A DNA stretch of 33,898 nucleotides from Deltaproteobacteria bacterium (GCA_026992735.1 JALWYO010000129.1:1-33898), one strand, 5' to 3'. Numbered from the stretch's first letter, positions 8,526 to 18,521 are shown. Notes: a model not told the origin generated them from the letters alone. Translations and numbers: made by a program.

Positions 8526-9833
8526 TTAGCGTCTCCCCCCCATCTTGGCACCTTGAATAAGCCCCTCATAATTACGGGTAATAAGGTGAGATTCGATCTG
8601 GGCCAGCGTATCCATCCCGACGCCCACCACAATAAGCAGTGCAGTACCGCCAAAATAGAAAGGCACATTGAACTTCGAAATCAATATACTGGGTAACACG
8701 CAAACCAAAGCAACATAAACAGCTCCAATAAGAGTTAAACGTCCTAAAATGCTGTCTATAAATTTAGCTGTTTTGCGGCCAGGCCTTATACCAGGTATAT
8801 AACCGCCATTTTTCTGTAAATTTTCAGCAATTTCAGTGGGATTAAAGATAATCGCAGTATAGAAATAACAGAAAAACACTATCAGTGCCACGTAGACAGA
8901 TTCGTACACAAGACTGCCAGGCCTGAGAGACTGCGCAATGGATTGCATCCATGGCACCTGGATAAAATTGGCTATAGTGGCAGGAAACATAATAATGGAC
9001 GAAGCAAAGATAGGTGGAATAACTCCTGCGGTATTCACCTTAAGGGGCAGATGGGTACTCTGCCCGCCATATACCTTCTTGCCTATAACTCGCCTGGCAT
9101 AGTGTACCGGTATGCGCCTGTGAGCACGCTCCATAAAACATATAAAGGCAACTACTGCGATCATCATCACCAGGAGAAACAGCATGAAGGCAGCGTTTAT
9201 TTCACCGGTCTTCATAAGCCTGAAGGTATCGATTATGGCCGAAGGCATCCTGGCCACAATACCGGCAAAGATTATGAGAGATATACCATTGCCCACGCCA
9301 CGCTCGGTGATCTGCTCACCCAGCCACATGAGAAACACTGTACCTGACATGAGAGTCAAGGCAGTAAGTATTCTAAAGGCCCATCCAGGATGGGCAACAA
9401 CAGGTAGCCCCCCCGGAGCCATCATGCTCTCAAGGCCAATGGCTATGCCAAAGCCCTGAAGAACGCTTAATCCCACAGTGCCGTACCTGGTGTACTGGCT
9501 GATCTTTTTTCTTCCAGCCTCACCTTCTTTTTTGAGCTGCTCAAGTTGCGGCACTGCTACCTGGAGAAGCTGTATGATAATAGAGGCACTGATATAAGGC
9601 ATGATACCAAGAGCGAATATGGAAAACTTCTTCAGGGCGCCACCTGAAAACATGTCAAACATGCCGAACAATGTACCCTGGGCCCTGGCGAAAAATGATG
9701 CAAGGGCCTGAGCGTCAATGCCAGGTGTAGGTATCTGGACGCCGACCCTGTAAACCGCCAGCATCAAGAGAGTAAATATGATCCGCCTTCTTAGTTCAGG
9801 AACATTGCCTAAACCTTCTACGCCTTTGAGCAC
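8526..9833 (-). CDS. secY: Protein translocase subunit SecY
   Basis: SecY is the pore subunit of the SecYEG channel in the inner membrane. It is 435 residues long with the usual ten hydrophobic segments. It begins at the conserved PELRRRIIFTLLMLAVYRVG and includes the plug-region IPTPGIDAQAL, and later IGKKVYGGQSTHLPLKVN (an RRVIGK cytosolic loop). It lies between rplO and map. Its partner gene secG is also in this window (29970-30473), in a separate operon. Confidence 0.98.
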   Translation of the reverse strand: MLKGVEGLGNVPELRRRIIFTLLMLAVYRVGVQIPTPGIDAQALASFFARAQGTLFGMFDMFSGGALKKFSIFALGIMPYISASIIIQLLQVAVPQLEQLKKEGEAGRKKISQYTRYGTVGLSVLQGFGIAIGLESMMAPGGLPVVAHPGWAFRILTALTLMSGTVFLMWLGEQITERGVGNGISLIIFAGIVARMPSAIIDTFRLMKTGEINAAFMLFLLVMMIAVVAFICFMERAHRRIPVHYARRVIGKKVYGGQSTHLPLKVNTAGVIPPIFASSIIMFPATIANFIQVPWMQSIAQSLRPGSLVYESVYVALIVFFCYFYTAIIFNPTEIAENLQKNGGYIPGIRPGRKTAKFIDSILGRLTLIGAVYVALVCVLPSILISKFNVPFYFGGTALLIVVGVGMDTLAQIESHLITRNYEGLIQGAKMGGRR

Positions 9834-9884
9834 CTGTTATCTCCTGGTATCTAAACGAACTTATGTTAGCCCTGCTGAGTCCAG

Positions 9885-10331
9885 TTAAGCTACAATCTCT
9901 ATCTGACCGCCAGCCTTTTCTATTTTTTCCCTGGCGGCACGGCTGACAGCATTAACCCTGATCTTTACAGGTCTGGTTATCTCTCCGTTTCCAAGCACCT
10001 TGACAAGACGATCCCGCTTTCTGATCAGTCCCCTGGACTGCAGAAATTCAATATCAATCACGCCATCATAATCAATAACATCAAGTGTGGAGACATTGAG
10101 CACGCCGTATGCCTTGCGGAACGGATTTTTGAAACCCCTCTTGGGCAGCTGCCTGTAAATAGGCATCTGACCGCCCTGAAAACCCGCAGGTATAGAGGCA
10201 CCGGAGCGGGACTTCTGCCCCTTTGAGCCCCTGCACGCCGTCTTTCCATGACCACTTCCTTGGCCACGTCCTACTCTTTTTTTTGCCTTTTTGGCACCCT
10301 TGTGAGGTGCCAGAGAATCTAATGTAATCAT
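9885..10331 (-). CDS. rplO: 50S ribosomal protein L15
   Basis: L15 is a late-assembly 23S rRNA binder. It is 148 residues long, with the Gly/Arg/Lys-rich N-terminal extension (KRVGRGQGSGHGKTACRG at about 17-34) and a globular C-terminus. The ribosome site CGGAG lies 6-7 bases before the ATG. Upstream, only 95 bases separate it from rpsE, so rpmD (L30), which normally lies here, is absent. The spacer encodes nothing I recognise as an L30 remnant. Confidence 0.98.
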   Translation of the reverse strand: MITLDSLAPHKGAKKAKKRVGRGQGSGHGKTACRGSKGQKSRSGASIPAGFQGGQMPIYRQLPKRGFKNPFRKAYGVLNVSTLDVIDYDGVIDIEFLQSRGLIRKRDRLVKVLGNGEITRPVKIRVNAVSRAAREKIEKAGGQIEIVA

Positions 10332-10426
10332 CTTTTACTCCGGGGGATAATGGAAAAATCCAACTCTGAGTGATATAGATCAGAACGAATCAATCCTAAT
10401 AAGCCCATGAAATATGCTGGCGAGAC

Positions 10427-10930
10427 CTATTTCCGGTCTGAACCTATGGTTTTACCCCTGAGCCTAGCCCTTGCGACCGAGTCCTTAATCTCGTTCAGGC
10501 CATTAAACGTGGCACGTATCACGTTGTGGGGATTATTAGTTCCTATACATTTGGTCAGGACATCGTGTATCCCGGCTGCTTCCATTATTGCCCTGACAAC
10601 CGCACCAGCAATGACACCTGTACCTGGAGGCGCAGGCTTTAGCAATACCCTGCCTGCCCCAAAATGGCCTGTGATCTCATGGGGAATGGTAGTGCCAACC
10701 ATAGGGATGGTTACCATTGCCTTCCTGGCTTTTTCAGTAGCCTTTCTAAGGGCATCCGGAACTTCCTTGGCCTTGCCCATCGCAAAACCGACTCCGCCCT
10801 TTCCATCACCCACCACGGCAATGGCACTAAACGAAAACCTGCGGCCACCTTTTACAACCTTGGCCACTCGATTGATAAATACAATCTTTTCAATAAGATC
10901 CAAATCTTTTTGTTCTGTATATGCCTGCAA
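10427..10930 (-). CDS. rpsE: 30S ribosomal protein S5 (TTG start)
   Basis: S5 lies at the 30S mRNA entry and affects decoding accuracy. I place the start at TTG 10928-10930 because GAGGGG lies 7 bases upstream and the resulting 167 residues match the usual 166. A longer frame from 10963 would add 11 residues without family support. The N-terminal dsRNA-binding-like domain has [18 protein letters not shown] and [20 protein letters not shown], followed by [13 protein letters not shown] in the C-terminal domain. rpmD should come next but is absent. Confidence 0.96.
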   Translation of the reverse strand: MQAYTEQKDLDLIEKIVFINRVAKVVKGGRRFSFSAIAVVGDGKGGVGFAMGKAKEVPDALRKATEKARKAMVTIPMVGTTIPHEITGHFGAGRVLLKPAPPGTGVIAGAVVRAIMEAAGIHDVLTKCIGTNNPHNVIRATFNGLNEIKDSVARARLRGKTIGSDRK

Positions 10931-10973
10931 GCCTAAACCCCTCGATAAAAATCCACTGCACAATTAAGAACTA

Positions 10974-11345
10974 TCAGAACACCAGCCCAGCTTCTCGGGC
11001 ACCTTCTGCAAGTGCCTTGACCCTGCCATGATAAAGATAACCACCCCTGTCAAAGACAACCTGTTCAATCCCCTTTTCCCTAGCCCGAGCAGCAATCAGT
11101 TTCCCAACCTCACGGGCTAAGGCAGTCTTTCTGCCAACACCTTCTGACTGCTCCGGAGAGTCCAGTTTGAGTGAAGACGCAGAGACCATTGTATGTCCAT
11201 TCTCGTCATCAATAATCTGAGCAAAGATACAGCGGTTGCTCCGAAAAACAGAAAGTCTTGGACGACTCGTGGTTCCAGATATCTTCCTGCGGATCCGCAC
11301 CTTGCGCCTTAAACGAGCCTTTTGTCTTGGATTAGTCTTTCCCAT
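10974..11345 (-). CDS. rplR: 50S ribosomal protein L18
   Basis: L18 binds 5S rRNA with L5 in the central protuberance. It is 123 residues long: the basic N-terminus ([15 protein letters not shown]), then [19 protein letters not shown], and the ending [24 protein letters not shown], which is a standard L18 C-terminus. It lies between rplF and rpsE, 18 bases after rplF. Confidence 0.98.
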   Translation of the reverse strand: MGKTNPRQKARLRRKVRIRRKISGTTSRPRLSVFRSNRCIFAQIIDDENGHTMVSASSLKLDSPEQSEGVGRKTALAREVGKLIAARAREKGIEQVVFDRGGYLYHGRVKALAEGAREAGLVF

Positions 11346-11363
11346 ATCAAAAATACCTGATTA

Positions 11364-11921
11364 TTACTTGGCCGCAGCCTTACCGGCCTTCCTTATTATA
11401 ACTTCATCCGAATAGCGGATTCCCTTGCCTTTATACGGCTCAGGTGGCCTAAACGCCCTTATTTTTGCGGCAGTCAAACCAAGAAGTTCCTTGTCATAAC
11501 CTTCAAGGATAACCTTTATCTCCTTCTGCCTCTCTACCTTTGCTGTAATCCCTTCAGGCAGAGGAAAATCAATTGGATGAGAATAACCCAGATGAAGGGT
11601 CAGGCCCTTGCCACTTTCCTCCACCTTGTATCCTACACCAGTAACTATAAGTTCCCTCTTAAAGCCATTACTTACACCCTGTACCATATTGGCAATCAGA
11701 GCACGTGTAAGACCATGGAGTGCCCTTACAGGCCTGGAATCAGCACTCCTTGACACATAGATAGTATCTCCATCCAGCTTAACACTTACACTGGAATTGA
11801 TCCGTCTTTCCAGCTTTCCTTTAGGACCTTCGACCCTGATGAACTGGCCATTGCTGTCTGATTCTATGGCCACCTTGACTCCGCCAGGGACCTTGATCGG
11901 TAATTTTCCTATTCGAGACAT
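11364..11921 (-). CDS. rplF: 50S ribosomal protein L6
   Basis: L6 lies near the sarcin-ricin loop and the GTPase centre. It is 185 residues long with two related alpha/beta domains. It opens MSRIGKLPIKVPGGVKV. The second domain carries PEPYKGKGIRYSDEVIIRKAGK, the family signature at the C-terminus. It lies between rpsH and rplR. Confidence 0.98.
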   Translation of the reverse strand: MSRIGKLPIKVPGGVKVAIESDSNGQFIRVEGPKGKLERRINSSVSVKLDGDTIYVSRSADSRPVRALHGLTRALIANMVQGVSNGFKRELIVTGVGYKVEESGKGLTLHLGYSHPIDFPLPEGITAKVERQKEIKVILEGYDKELLGLTAAKIRAFRPPEPYKGKGIRYSDEVIIRKAGKAAAK

Positions 11922-11936
11922 GATCTATAACTCCCG

Positions 11937-12332
11937 CTACCATACTGCGCAGACTACTTCACCGCCTACGCCATGCTGCCTCGCTGCAACATCGGTCATA
12001 ACGCCCTTGGATGTCGATATTATGGCCATTCCCAAACCGCCCCTGATAACAGGCAGACCATCTTTGTCAGCATAGATCCTACGGCCTGGTTTGCTTATCC
12101 TCTGAAGGTTGTGCAACATAGGCACACCCTTGTGATATCTCAAGGTGACTCTTATGATACCCTGCTTGCCGTCCTTTATTACCCTGTAACTGCTAATAAA
12201 GCCTTCTTCTTTCAAAAGATTGGCAATATTCACCTTGAGCTTTGATGCCGGGATATCAACCTTTTCATGCCCTGCCCGGACTGCATTTCTTATTCTTGTA
12301 AGCATGTCTGCTATGGGATCTGTCATTGACAT
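11937..12332 (-). CDS. rpsH: 30S ribosomal protein S8
   Basis: S8 binds the central domain of 16S rRNA; in E. coli it represses the spc operon at the rplE start. It is 131 residues long, opening [15 protein letters not shown] after two residues. The C-terminal signature is [16 protein letters not shown], ending GGEVVCAVW. The order rpsN-rpsH-rplF is the conventional one. Confidence 0.98.
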   Translation of the reverse strand: MSMTDPIADMLTRIRNAVRAGHEKVDIPASKLKVNIANLLKEEGFISSYRVIKDGKQGIIRVTLRYHKGVPMLHNLQRISKPGRRIYADKDGLPVIRGGLGMAIISTSKGVMTDVAARQHGVGGEVVCAVW

Positions 12333-12356
12333 AACGCAATACCTTTTCTACTTAAA

Positions 12357-12542
12357 TTACCAGCTTGATTTCGTCACACCGGGAAGCAGGCCGTCTGAAG
12401 CCATTTTTCTGAAACAGATTCTGCACAGGCCGAATTTCCTCAGAAATGCACGGGGCCTTCCGCAAATCGGACACCTGTTGTATCTCCTTACTCTGAACTT
12501 AGGTTCTCGCGCTGCCTTTTCCATCAAAGATTTTCTGGCCAA
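12357..12542 (-). CDS. rpsN: 30S ribosomal protein S14, short zinc type (TTG start)
   Basis: S14 assembles late in the 30S head. I choose TTG at 12540-12542: AGGAGGG lies just upstream and the product then opens [16 protein letters not shown], as in the family. This gives 61 residues, the length of the type Z protein. Cys24, Cys27, Cys40 and Cys43 (CPIC, CRIC) bind zinc. The longer upstream frame to 12581 overlaps the end of rplE and is not needed. Confidence 0.96.
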   Translation of the reverse strand: MARKSLMEKAAREPKFRVRRYNRCPICGRPRAFLRKFGLCRICFRKMASDGLLPGVTKSSW

Positions 12543-12558
12543 TTCACCCTCCTGTATT

Positions 12559-13098
12559 TTACTTTCTGAATGGCATTCCAATGGCTTCCAGAAGTACCAA
12601 AGCCTCCCTGTCTGTCTCCGCAGTTGTGACTATGGTAATATTGAGGCCCTTGATTTTATCAATGACATCATAATCGATTTCAGGGAAGATAATATGCTCC
12701 TTCACACCAAGGCTATAGTTTCCCCTGCCGTCGAATGCCTTGCGTGATATGCCACGAAAATCCCTGATACGAGGAATGGCAATATTGATCAGCTTGGTAA
12801 GAAAATCATACATACGCCTACCGCGCAAAGTTACACAGCAGCCGATAGGCATACCTGCCCTAAGCTTGAATGCAGCGATGGATTTCCTAGCCCTGGTTAT
12901 TACAGGTTTTTGCCCTGCTATCTGTGCCATCTCCTGGGATGCGTTGTCCAATATCTTAGGATTTTGGATTGCCTCTCCAAGCCCCATATTCAGAACCACT
13001 TTCTGAATCCTGGGCACCTGCATCTTATTCTTATACCCGAACTCCTCCACGAGCTTGGGGACAGCTTCTTGTTGGTATTTTTCCTCAACTTGCAACAT
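12559..13098 (-). CDS. rplE: 50S ribosomal protein L5
   Basis: L5 binds 5S rRNA and contacts the P-site tRNA. It is 179 residues long, the standard length. It carries [18 protein letters not shown] (about 27-44), then the conserved [24 protein letters not shown], and ends [14 protein letters not shown]. It follows rplX after a 21-base gap. Confidence 0.98.
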   Translation of the reverse strand: MLQVEEKYQQEAVPKLVEEFGYKNKMQVPRIQKVVLNMGLGEAIQNPKILDNASQEMAQIAGQKPVITRARKSIAAFKLRAGMPIGCCVTLRGRRMYDFLTKLINIAIPRIRDFRGISRKAFDGRGNYSLGVKEHIIFPEIDYDVIDKIKGLNITIVTTAETDREALVLLEAIGMPFRK

Positions 13099-13119
13099 CG
13101 GATATCCGCCTCCCGAAGG

Positions 13120-13455
13120 CTACTTACTCTCTGTTGGAATTACTTCGCCACACTTCTTGCAAACCCTTACCTTGGTGCCGTCTTCCAATACCTTCTTGGA
13201 AATCCTGACGGCATCCGTACACTTGGGACATATCAGCCTCAAGTTTGAAATGTGGATGGAAGCCTCTTTTTCTATTATTCCACCGGAAGACTGGGGACCC
13301 GGCTTGGTATGCCTTTTAACCATCTGGGCGCCCTCGACAACAGCGCGGTACTTGCCAGGAACCAGGAGTTTGATCTTGCCAACCCTGCCCCGGTCTTTGC
13401 CTGTCATGACCATAACCCGGTCATTCTTTCTCAGATATGTCTTTATCATCTTCAT
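13120..13455 (-). CDS. rplX: 50S ribosomal protein L24 (with CxxC pair)
   Basis: L24 starts 50S assembly by binding the 5' domain of 23S rRNA. It is 111 residues long, with a KOW motif at the N-terminus (KNDRVMVMTGKDRGRVGKI). A second half contains CPKC and CKKC pairs, probably zinc-binding, as in many non-enteric L24 proteins. The ATG at 13453-13455 is used; a second ATG two codons later is possible. It lies between rplN and rplE. Confidence 0.97.
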   Translation of the reverse strand: MKMIKTYLRKNDRVMVMTGKDRGRVGKIKLLVPGKYRAVVEGAQMVKRHTKPGPQSSGGIIEKEASIHISNLRLICPKCTDAVRISKKVLEDGTKVRVCKKCGEVIPTESK

Positions 13456-13477
13456 TTCCGGTTATAACTCCAATATT

Positions 13478-13846
13478 CTAAAGGACCTCAGGGGCAAGAG
13501 AAACAATCTTCATATAGCGTTTTGCCCTGAGCTCTCTGGCAACAGGCCCAAAAATTCGCGTACCAACCGGCTCTCCGTACTGGTTTATCAGCACAGCGGC
13601 ATTTTCGTCAAAACGGATCAGTGAACCATCGGGCCTCGGTATCTCTTTCTTGGTTCTAACTACCACAGCCCTTGCCACGTCACCCTTCTTGACCTTGGAA
13701 TTGGGAATAGCTTCCTTTACTGTCACTACTATGGTATCGCCTATCCTGGCGTAACGGCGCCTGGTGCCGCCAAGTACCCTTATACACAGGACTTTTTTGG
13801 CACCCGAATTATCCGCGACATTTAATTTGGATTCCTGCTGGATCAT
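13478..13846 (-). CDS. rplN: 50S ribosomal protein L14
   Basis: L14 forms an intersubunit bridge with h14 of 16S rRNA and partners with L19. It is 122 residues, exactly the usual length, opening [21 protein letters not shown] and ending in the conserved EVL. The central [23 protein letters not shown] is a family signature. It lies 21 bases after rpsQ. Confidence 0.98.
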   Translation of the reverse strand: MIQQESKLNVADNSGAKKVLCIRVLGGTRRRYARIGDTIVVTVKEAIPNSKVKKGDVARAVVVRTKKEIPRPDGSLIRFDENAAVLINQYGEPVGTRIFGPVARELRAKRYMKIVSLAPEVL

Positions 13847-13867
13847 ATCTGAACACCTCGAACTTTA

Positions 13868-14128
13868 TTAAACGGCCCGCTCCACAATCTCCCGGACAAT
13901 CCAGCGTTTTCTCCTGCTGAGAGGCCGGTGTTCCTCAATAATGATGGTATCACCCACCCGGCAGTCATTGTTTGGATCGTGAGCCATGTATTTCTTTCTT
14001 TTCTGAACAAATTTTCCATAGATTGGATGCCTGAACCTTCTGAGCACCACAACCGTAACCGTCTTGTCATTCTTGTCGCTGGAGACAACCCCTGTAAGGG
14101 TCCTGCGTAATCCTTTGGCAGTTTCCAT
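13868..14128 (-). CDS. rpsQ: 30S ribosomal protein S17
   Basis: S17 is an early 16S rRNA binder with an OB fold. The start at ATG 14126-14128 is preferred: GAGGAG lies 5 bases upstream and the product opens [15 protein letters not shown]. The alternative frame adds five residues inside rpmC. This gives 86 residues. The conserved [14 protein letters not shown] lies in the middle. Only one base separates it from the rpmC stop, so coupled translation is likely. Confidence 0.97.
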   Translation of the reverse strand: METAKGLRRTLTGVVSSDKNDKTVTVVVLRRFRHPIYGKFVQKRKKYMAHDPNNDCRVGDTIIIEEHRPLSRRKRWIVREIVERAV

Positions 14129-14129
14129 A

Positions 14130-14336
14130 TTACTCCTCAGCACCCTGAACCTGTTTTTCCTTGATTATGGTCTTGACGCGAGCGATATCCCGGCGAACCA
14201 GTTTCAGCCTGGCTGTATTTTCTAACTGATGGGTAGCGTGCTGGAAGCGCAAATTAAAGAGTTCCTGCCTGAGCTCCACATCTTTCTGGAGAAGTTCGCT
14301 AACACTTAAATCCCTGAATTTCTCTATCGTGTTCAT
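14130..14336 (-). CDS. rpmC: 50S ribosomal protein L29
   Basis: L29 lies next to L23 at the tunnel exit. It is 68 residues in two helices. It carries the signature [33 protein letters not shown] with a helical hairpin pattern. It lies between rplP (5-base gap) and rpsQ. Confidence 0.97.
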   Translation of the reverse strand: MNTIEKFRDLSVSELLQKDVELRQELFNLRFQHATHQLENTARLKLVRRDIARVKTIIKEKQVQGAEE

Positions 14337-14341
14337 AGACC

Positions 14342-14749
14342 CTAGCTCCTGCTTACAATTTTGGTCGGTATAGGGAGCTTGTAAGATGCAAGCCTGAGCG
14401 CTTCCACAGCCAGTGCCGGATCAACTCCTTCCATCTCGTACAAGATACGTCCCGGTTTAACCGGAGCAACCCAGAATTCTACACCACCTTTGCCTTTTCC
14501 CATGCGTGTCTCTGCAGGCTTCTTGGTAACAGGCTTGTCAGGAAAAATCCTGATCCAGATCTTGCCCTTTCTCTTCACATGCCTGGTAATAGCAATACGA
14601 GCAGCTTCTATCTGCTGGGCAGTAATCTTGCCCTTGCCAAGAGCCTTGAGGCCAAAGTCCCCAAAATTCAAGGTGTTTCCCCTCTGGGCAACCCCCCGGA
14701 GCCTTCCCTTCTGATGTTTACGATATTTTATCTTCTTGGGAGCTAACAT
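14342..14749 (-). CDS. rplP: 50S ribosomal protein L16
   Basis: L16 helps shape the peptidyl transferase centre and binds A-site tRNA. It is 135 residues, opening [19 protein letters not shown]. The middle has the conserved [22 protein letters not shown] motif, followed by [11 protein letters not shown]. It lies between rpsC and rpmC. Confidence 0.98.
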   Translation of the reverse strand: MLAPKKIKYRKHQKGRLRGVAQRGNTLNFGDFGLKALGKGKITAQQIEAARIAITRHVKRKGKIWIRIFPDKPVTKKPAETRMGKGKGGVEFWVAPVKPGRILYEMEGVDPALAVEALRLASYKLPIPTKIVSRS

Positions 14750-14771
14750 CTTTTCTTACCCGCTTTGATAA

Positions 14772-15431
14772 CTATATGTCTATGGAGAAAAGCTCGGAAT
14801 CCTTCTCCGGCAGCACTTCGCCCTTGAAGATCCAGACCTTTACACCTATCACGCCGTAAGTGGTCATTGCCTGGGCAAATCCATAATCGATATCCGCCCT
14901 GAGAGTATGCAGAGGCACCCTGCCATCCAAGTACCATTCCCGTCTTGCCATCTCTGCACCGCCAAGACGGCCTGAGCATGCAATACGGATACCCTGACCA
15001 CCAAACTTCAGTGCCATTCCAACTGCCCTCTTCATGGCTCTGCGGAATGAAACACGGCGCACAAGCTGTGCCGCCACATTTTCAGCCACGAGCTGGGCAT
15101 CCAGCTCGGGTCTGCGCACCTCTGTGATATCTATCAATACTGGACTTTTAGTTAGCTGTTCCAGGGACTTTTTCAGGGATTCTATTTCAACGCCCTTCTT
15201 GCCAATAACGATTCCGGGTCTGGCTGTATGAATACGCACCCTGATGCGGTTGGCAGCCCTTTCAATCTCTATTTTTGATATCCCGGCATGATACATACGT
15301 TTTTTGACGTAATTGCGCACCTTGTGATCCTCGTGCACATACTCGGGATAATTTTTGGTAGCAAACCACTTTGAATCCCATGTCCGGGTGATTTTTAACC
15401 GAAGTCCTATAGGATTAACTTTCTGACCCAA
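14772..15431 (-). CDS. rpsC: 30S ribosomal protein S3
   Basis: S3 lines the mRNA entry tunnel and contributes helicase activity. It is 219 residues, opening [22 protein letters not shown]. The type II KH domain spans about 40-110, with the GxxG loop in [11 protein letters not shown]. The C-terminal domain has [18 protein letters not shown] and [15 protein letters not shown]. It lies between rplV and rplP. Confidence 0.98.
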   Translation of the reverse strand: MGQKVNPIGLRLKITRTWDSKWFATKNYPEYVHEDHKVRNYVKKRMYHAGISKIEIERAANRIRVRIHTARPGIVIGKKGVEIESLKKSLEQLTKSPVLIDITEVRRPELDAQLVAENVAAQLVRRVSFRRAMKRAVGMALKFGGQGIRIACSGRLGGAEMARREWYLDGRVPLHTLRADIDYGFAQAMTTYGVIGVKVWIFKGEVLPEKDSELFSIDI

Positions 15432-15454
15432 AATCGCCTCCTGAAATCAGCTCT

Positions 15455-15787
15455 CTAAAACTCATCCAATACTACAGTGATATGTGACAGCTTATGACGA
15501 ATACTGTAAGCCCTTCCCATGGCCCTCGGATGCCAACGCTTCAACTGCGGCCCTTGGTCAACACATATTTTCTTCACATAAAGGCTGTCCACATCTAAAT
15601 TCATATTTTCAGACGCATTCGCCAGGGCAGATTCCAAAACCTTTTTGATAATCCTTGCTCCCTTTCTGGGCGAAAGGCTTACGATCTGCATTGCCTCGTC
15701 TACAGGCTTGTTGCGAATGAGATCCGCTACGAGCCTTGCCTTCTGCGGCGATATCCGTCTGAATTTGGCTACTGCCTTGGCCTCCAT
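15455..15787 (-). CDS. rplV: 50S ribosomal protein L22
   Basis: L22 reaches into the peptide exit tunnel. The start ATG 15785-15787 is preferred because AGGAAGG lies 6 bases upstream; a TTG two codons earlier would overlap that spacing. This gives 110 residues: MEAKAVAKFRRISPQKARL, then the beta-hairpin loop region near QLKRWHPRAMGRAYSI. A typical length and location between rpsS and rpsC. Confidence 0.97.
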   Translation of the reverse strand: MEAKAVAKFRRISPQKARLVADLIRNKPVDEAMQIVSLSPRKGARIIKKVLESALANASENMNLDVDSLYVKKICVDQGPQLKRWHPRAMGRAYSIRHKLSHITVVLDEF

Positions 15788-15798
15788 GATCAACCTTC

Positions 15799-16083
15799 CT
15801 ATTTCTTCTTTACCTTGGATTTCTTATCAGCCGCATGGCCGTAAAAGGTCCTGGTGGGAGCAAATTCCCCAAGCTTGTGGCCTACCATATTTTCTGTAAC
15901 AAACACCGGAATAAACTTCCGGCCGTTGTGAACTGCAAAAGTAAGGCCTACCATCTCTGGAATAATCATAGACCGTCTCGACCACGTCTTAATGACCTTT
16001 CTGTCATTGGTGTCAATGGCCTTTCTGATCTTCTTCAGCAAATGTCCGTCAACAAACGGTCCTTTTTTAATAGATCTTGGCAC
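15799..16083 (-). CDS. rpsS: 30S ribosomal protein S19
   Basis: S19 pairs with S13 in the 30S head. It is 94 residues, opening [19 protein letters not shown]. The signature [18 protein letters not shown] and [18 protein letters not shown] identify it. The C-terminus is lysine-rich. It lies between rplB and rplV. Confidence 0.98.
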   Translation of the reverse strand: MPRSIKKGPFVDGHLLKKIRKAIDTNDRKVIKTWSRRSMIIPEMVGLTFAVHNGRKFIPVFVTENMVGHKLGEFAPTRTFYGHAADKKSKVKKK

Positions 16084-16112
16084 AGACCTGTTCTCCTCTT
16101 GATTTCGAGCAG

Positions 16113-16940
16113 TTATTTCTTATATCTTCTGCGAACGATAAAGGCATCACTGGGTTTCCTGCGCCTGGTGCGGTAGCCTTTTGTAGGCCATCCCCAGGGA
16201 CTGCAAGGATGACGCCCGCCAGAAGATTTCCCTTCTCCACCACCCATAGGATGATCGACCGGATTCATTGCAACACCCCTGACCCTTGGCCTTTTGCCTA
16301 ACCAGCGGCTCCTGCCTGCCTTGCCGATAGAGATATTCTCATGTTCCAGATTACCTACCTGGCCAATGGTGGCACGGCATTCCTGAAGAAACATCCTGAC
16401 CTCGCCACTTGGAAGGCGTATCTGGACATATTTACCTTCCTTGGCCATAAGCTGTGCAGAGCCGCCTGCGCTTCTGACTACCTGACCGCCTTTGCCCGGA
16501 CGCATCTCGATATTGTGAAGCAGCGTGCCAAGAGGAATATTTTTCAAAGGCATGCTGTTGCCCGGCTTTACATCTGTCTCATCGGCAGAGATGACCACAT
16601 CACCGGTTTTCAAACCAAGAGGCGCGAGTATATACCTTTTCTCACCATCTGCATAGTGTAAAAGTGCAATACGGGCACTGCGGTTAGGATCATATTCTAT
16701 GGCTGCCACCTTAGCAGGAACATCTACCTTATCACGCTTGAAGTCAATAATCCTGTACTTACGCTTGTGACCGCCTCCACGATGACGAGCTGTCACACGG
16801 CCCATGGAGTTCCGCCCTCCGCTCCTGTTCATAGGGGCGAGAAGACTTTTTTCAGGTTCCTTTCTCGTCAACTCTTCATCATGGACAACGCTCATAAAGC
16901 GGCGTCCAGGAGATGTGGGTTTATATTTTTTGACCGCCAT
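16113..16940 (-). CDS. rplB: 50S ribosomal protein L2
   Basis: L2 is needed for subunit joining and peptidyl transferase activity. It is 275 residues, the normal length. The C-terminal signature [16 protein letters not shown] includes the conserved His implicated in activity. The last bases overlap rplW's stop by one base (start at 16940), so translation is coupled. Upstream is rplW, downstream rpsS. Confidence 0.98.
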   Translation of the reverse strand: MAVKKYKPTSPGRRFMSVVHDEELTRKEPEKSLLAPMNRSGGRNSMGRVTARHRGGGHKRKYRIIDFKRDKVDVPAKVAAIEYDPNRSARIALLHYADGEKRYILAPLGLKTGDVVISADETDVKPGNSMPLKNIPLGTLLHNIEMRPGKGGQVVRSAGGSAQLMAKEGKYVQIRLPSGEVRMFLQECRATIGQVGNLEHENISIGKAGRSRWLGKRPRVRGVAMNPVDHPMGGGEGKSSGGRHPCSPWGWPTKGYRTRRRKPSDAFIVRRRYKK

Positions 16941-17233
16941 TATGATGCATCCTCAAACAGATCAAATTTTTCACCAGGATAGAGCCTTACTATGGCCCTC
17001 TTGGTATTGGGCCTACGCCCTATATGTTTGCCGCTTCTCTTCTTTTTCCCCTTGCGGTTCAATGTCTGCACTGCAAGGACCTTCTTTTTCAAGAGCTTTT
17101 CAACGGCCTCTTTTATCTCTATCTTATTGGCGCTTGGATCAACTTCCAGAAAAATCTGGTTGTAAACTTCACTATGAATATTGGCCTTCTCCGTAACCAG
17201 CGGAGACCTTATGACAGAATAAAGGTCCTTCAT
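16940..17233 (-). CDS. rplW: 50S ribosomal protein L23
   Basis: L23 is the docking site for trigger factor and SRP at the tunnel exit. It is 97 residues, opening [19 protein letters not shown]. The central [20 protein letters not shown] and the loop [18 protein letters not shown] are typical. It overlaps both neighbours by one base (rplD stop at 17233 and rplB start at 16940). Confidence 0.98.
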   Translation of the reverse strand: MKDLYSVIRSPLVTEKANIHSEVYNQIFLEVDPSANKIEIKEAVEKLLKKKVLAVQTLNRKGKKKRSGKHIGRRPNTKRAIVRLYPGEKFDLFEDAS

Positions 17234-17853
17234 TACTTAAGCCTCTCTTCAACAGCCTTGACAGCAGATTCGTGCATGATGAGATACTCATGCTTCAGAA
17301 GGTCATAGACATTTATGCCATTATGAGCCAGCACCTTGACGCCTGGAATGTTTCTGGCAGACAGCTCGATGGTCTTGTCCCTGTCTTCCAGGACTATTAC
17401 CGCCTTGGAGACATCAAAGACATTGAGAAAAGATGCCATCTGCTTTGTCTTGACTTCCTCCAGGCCGAACTCATTCACCACGAGAATCCTATCTGATGCT
17501 AGTTTATCGCTCAAGGCCATCTTCAATGCAAGATTCCTGACCTTCTTGGGAAGACTATATCCGTAATCCCTTGGCTTTGGCCCAAAGACCGTACCACCTT
17601 TTCTCCACAAGGGAGAACGGATAGTACCGGCACGGGCCCTGCCAGTGCCCTTCTGACGCCAAGGCTTTCTGCCGCCTCCACGTACCTCTGATCTGGTCTT
17701 GGTGGAAGCAGTGCCTGCCCTGCGCTTGGCCATCTGCCATTGCACGACTTCATGCAGGACCCCGACTTTCGGTTCCACCCCGAAGACGGAATCCGCCACA
17801 TCTATGTCGCCTACTTTTTCTTTTTTTGAATTATAGATTGCCAGGGTTGCCAT
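17233..17853 (-). CDS. rplD: 50S ribosomal protein L4
   Basis: L4 forms part of the exit tunnel; in E. coli it represses the S10 operon through its leader. It is 206 residues. The tunnel loop lies in KTRSEVRGGGRKPWRQKGTG followed by RSPLWRKGGTVFGPKPRDY. The C-terminal part ends SAVKAVEERLK. It shares one base with rplW. No S10-leader-like hairpin is obvious before rpsJ, so L4 feedback as in E. coli is not supported here. Confidence 0.98.
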   Translation of the reverse strand: MATLAIYNSKKEKVGDIDVADSVFGVEPKVGVLHEVVQWQMAKRRAGTASTKTRSEVRGGGRKPWRQKGTGRARAGTIRSPLWRKGGTVFGPKPRDYGYSLPKKVRNLALKMALSDKLASDRILVVNEFGLEEVKTKQMASFLNVFDVSKAVIVLEDRDKTIELSARNIPGVKVLAHNGINVYDLLKHEYLIMHESAVKAVEERLK

Positions 17854-17874
17854 AATTGCCCTGTCTCCTGCCGT

Positions 17875-18504
17875 TTATTTAAAATGTACCAGGACCATCT
17901 GGTTAACAGCCCCTACTACACCGCCCCTGACGAGAAGTAGATTCTCACCAGGACGGACATCTACTATAAGTGAATTCTTCTGGGTTTCTCTCTTACCACC
18001 AAGGCGACCGGGCATCTTTTTGCCTTTTATCACCTTGGATGGATAAGCGCTCATACCGCTTGAGCCAACGGCCCTATGATGCTTTGAGCCGTGTCCCATG
18101 GGACCTCTTGAGAAACCGTGCCGCTTGACAGTACCAGAGTAACCTTTACCCTTGGTGATACCCACGATATCAACCAGTGCTCCGGTATCGACATCTGCAA
18201 GAGAAATTTCCTGACCGACAGTAAAATCCTTTGGATTATCAACTGGCACCTCTCTCACATAACGGAAGCCTGTCTCACTGCCAGCCTTTTTAAAATGCCC
18301 CTGCATGGGCCTGTTGAACCTCTTAAAGGGTTTCTCACCGAAGCCCAGCTGCAGGGCATTGTAACCTTCTTTTTCAACGGTCTTTTTCTGGAGTACTACA
18401 CAAGGGCCTACTTCAAGCACAGTAACCGGCAGCGAATTGCCGTTTTCTGCAAACACCCGTGTCATGCCCAGTTTTTTACCCATAAGGGCCTTGATGCTAC
18501 CCAT
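17875..18504 (-). CDS. rplC: 50S ribosomal protein L3
   Basis: L3 initiates 50S assembly and reaches the peptidyl transferase centre. It is 209 residues, opening [22 protein letters not shown]. The central loop [22 protein letters not shown] is the family signature; its Gln, where present, is the usual methylation target. It lies between rpsJ and rplD. Confidence 0.98.
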   Translation of the reverse strand: MGSIKALMGKKLGMTRVFAENGNSLPVTVLEVGPCVVLQKKTVEKEGYNALQLGFGEKPFKRFNRPMQGHFKKAGSETGFRYVREVPVDNPKDFTVGQEISLADVDTGALVDIVGITKGKGYSGTVKRHGFSRGPMGHGSKHHRAVGSSGMSAYPSKVIKGKKMPGRLGGKRETQKNSLIVDVRPGENLLLVRGGVVGAVNQMVLVHFK

Positions 18505-18521
18505 CTTCTTTCAGTCCCCGT

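Noticed and set aside
10332-10426. Short 26-codon frame in the rpsE-rplO gap as a possible rpmD remnant
   Set aside because: It has no L30-like residues and no ribosome site; its stop overlapping the rplO start looks accidental.
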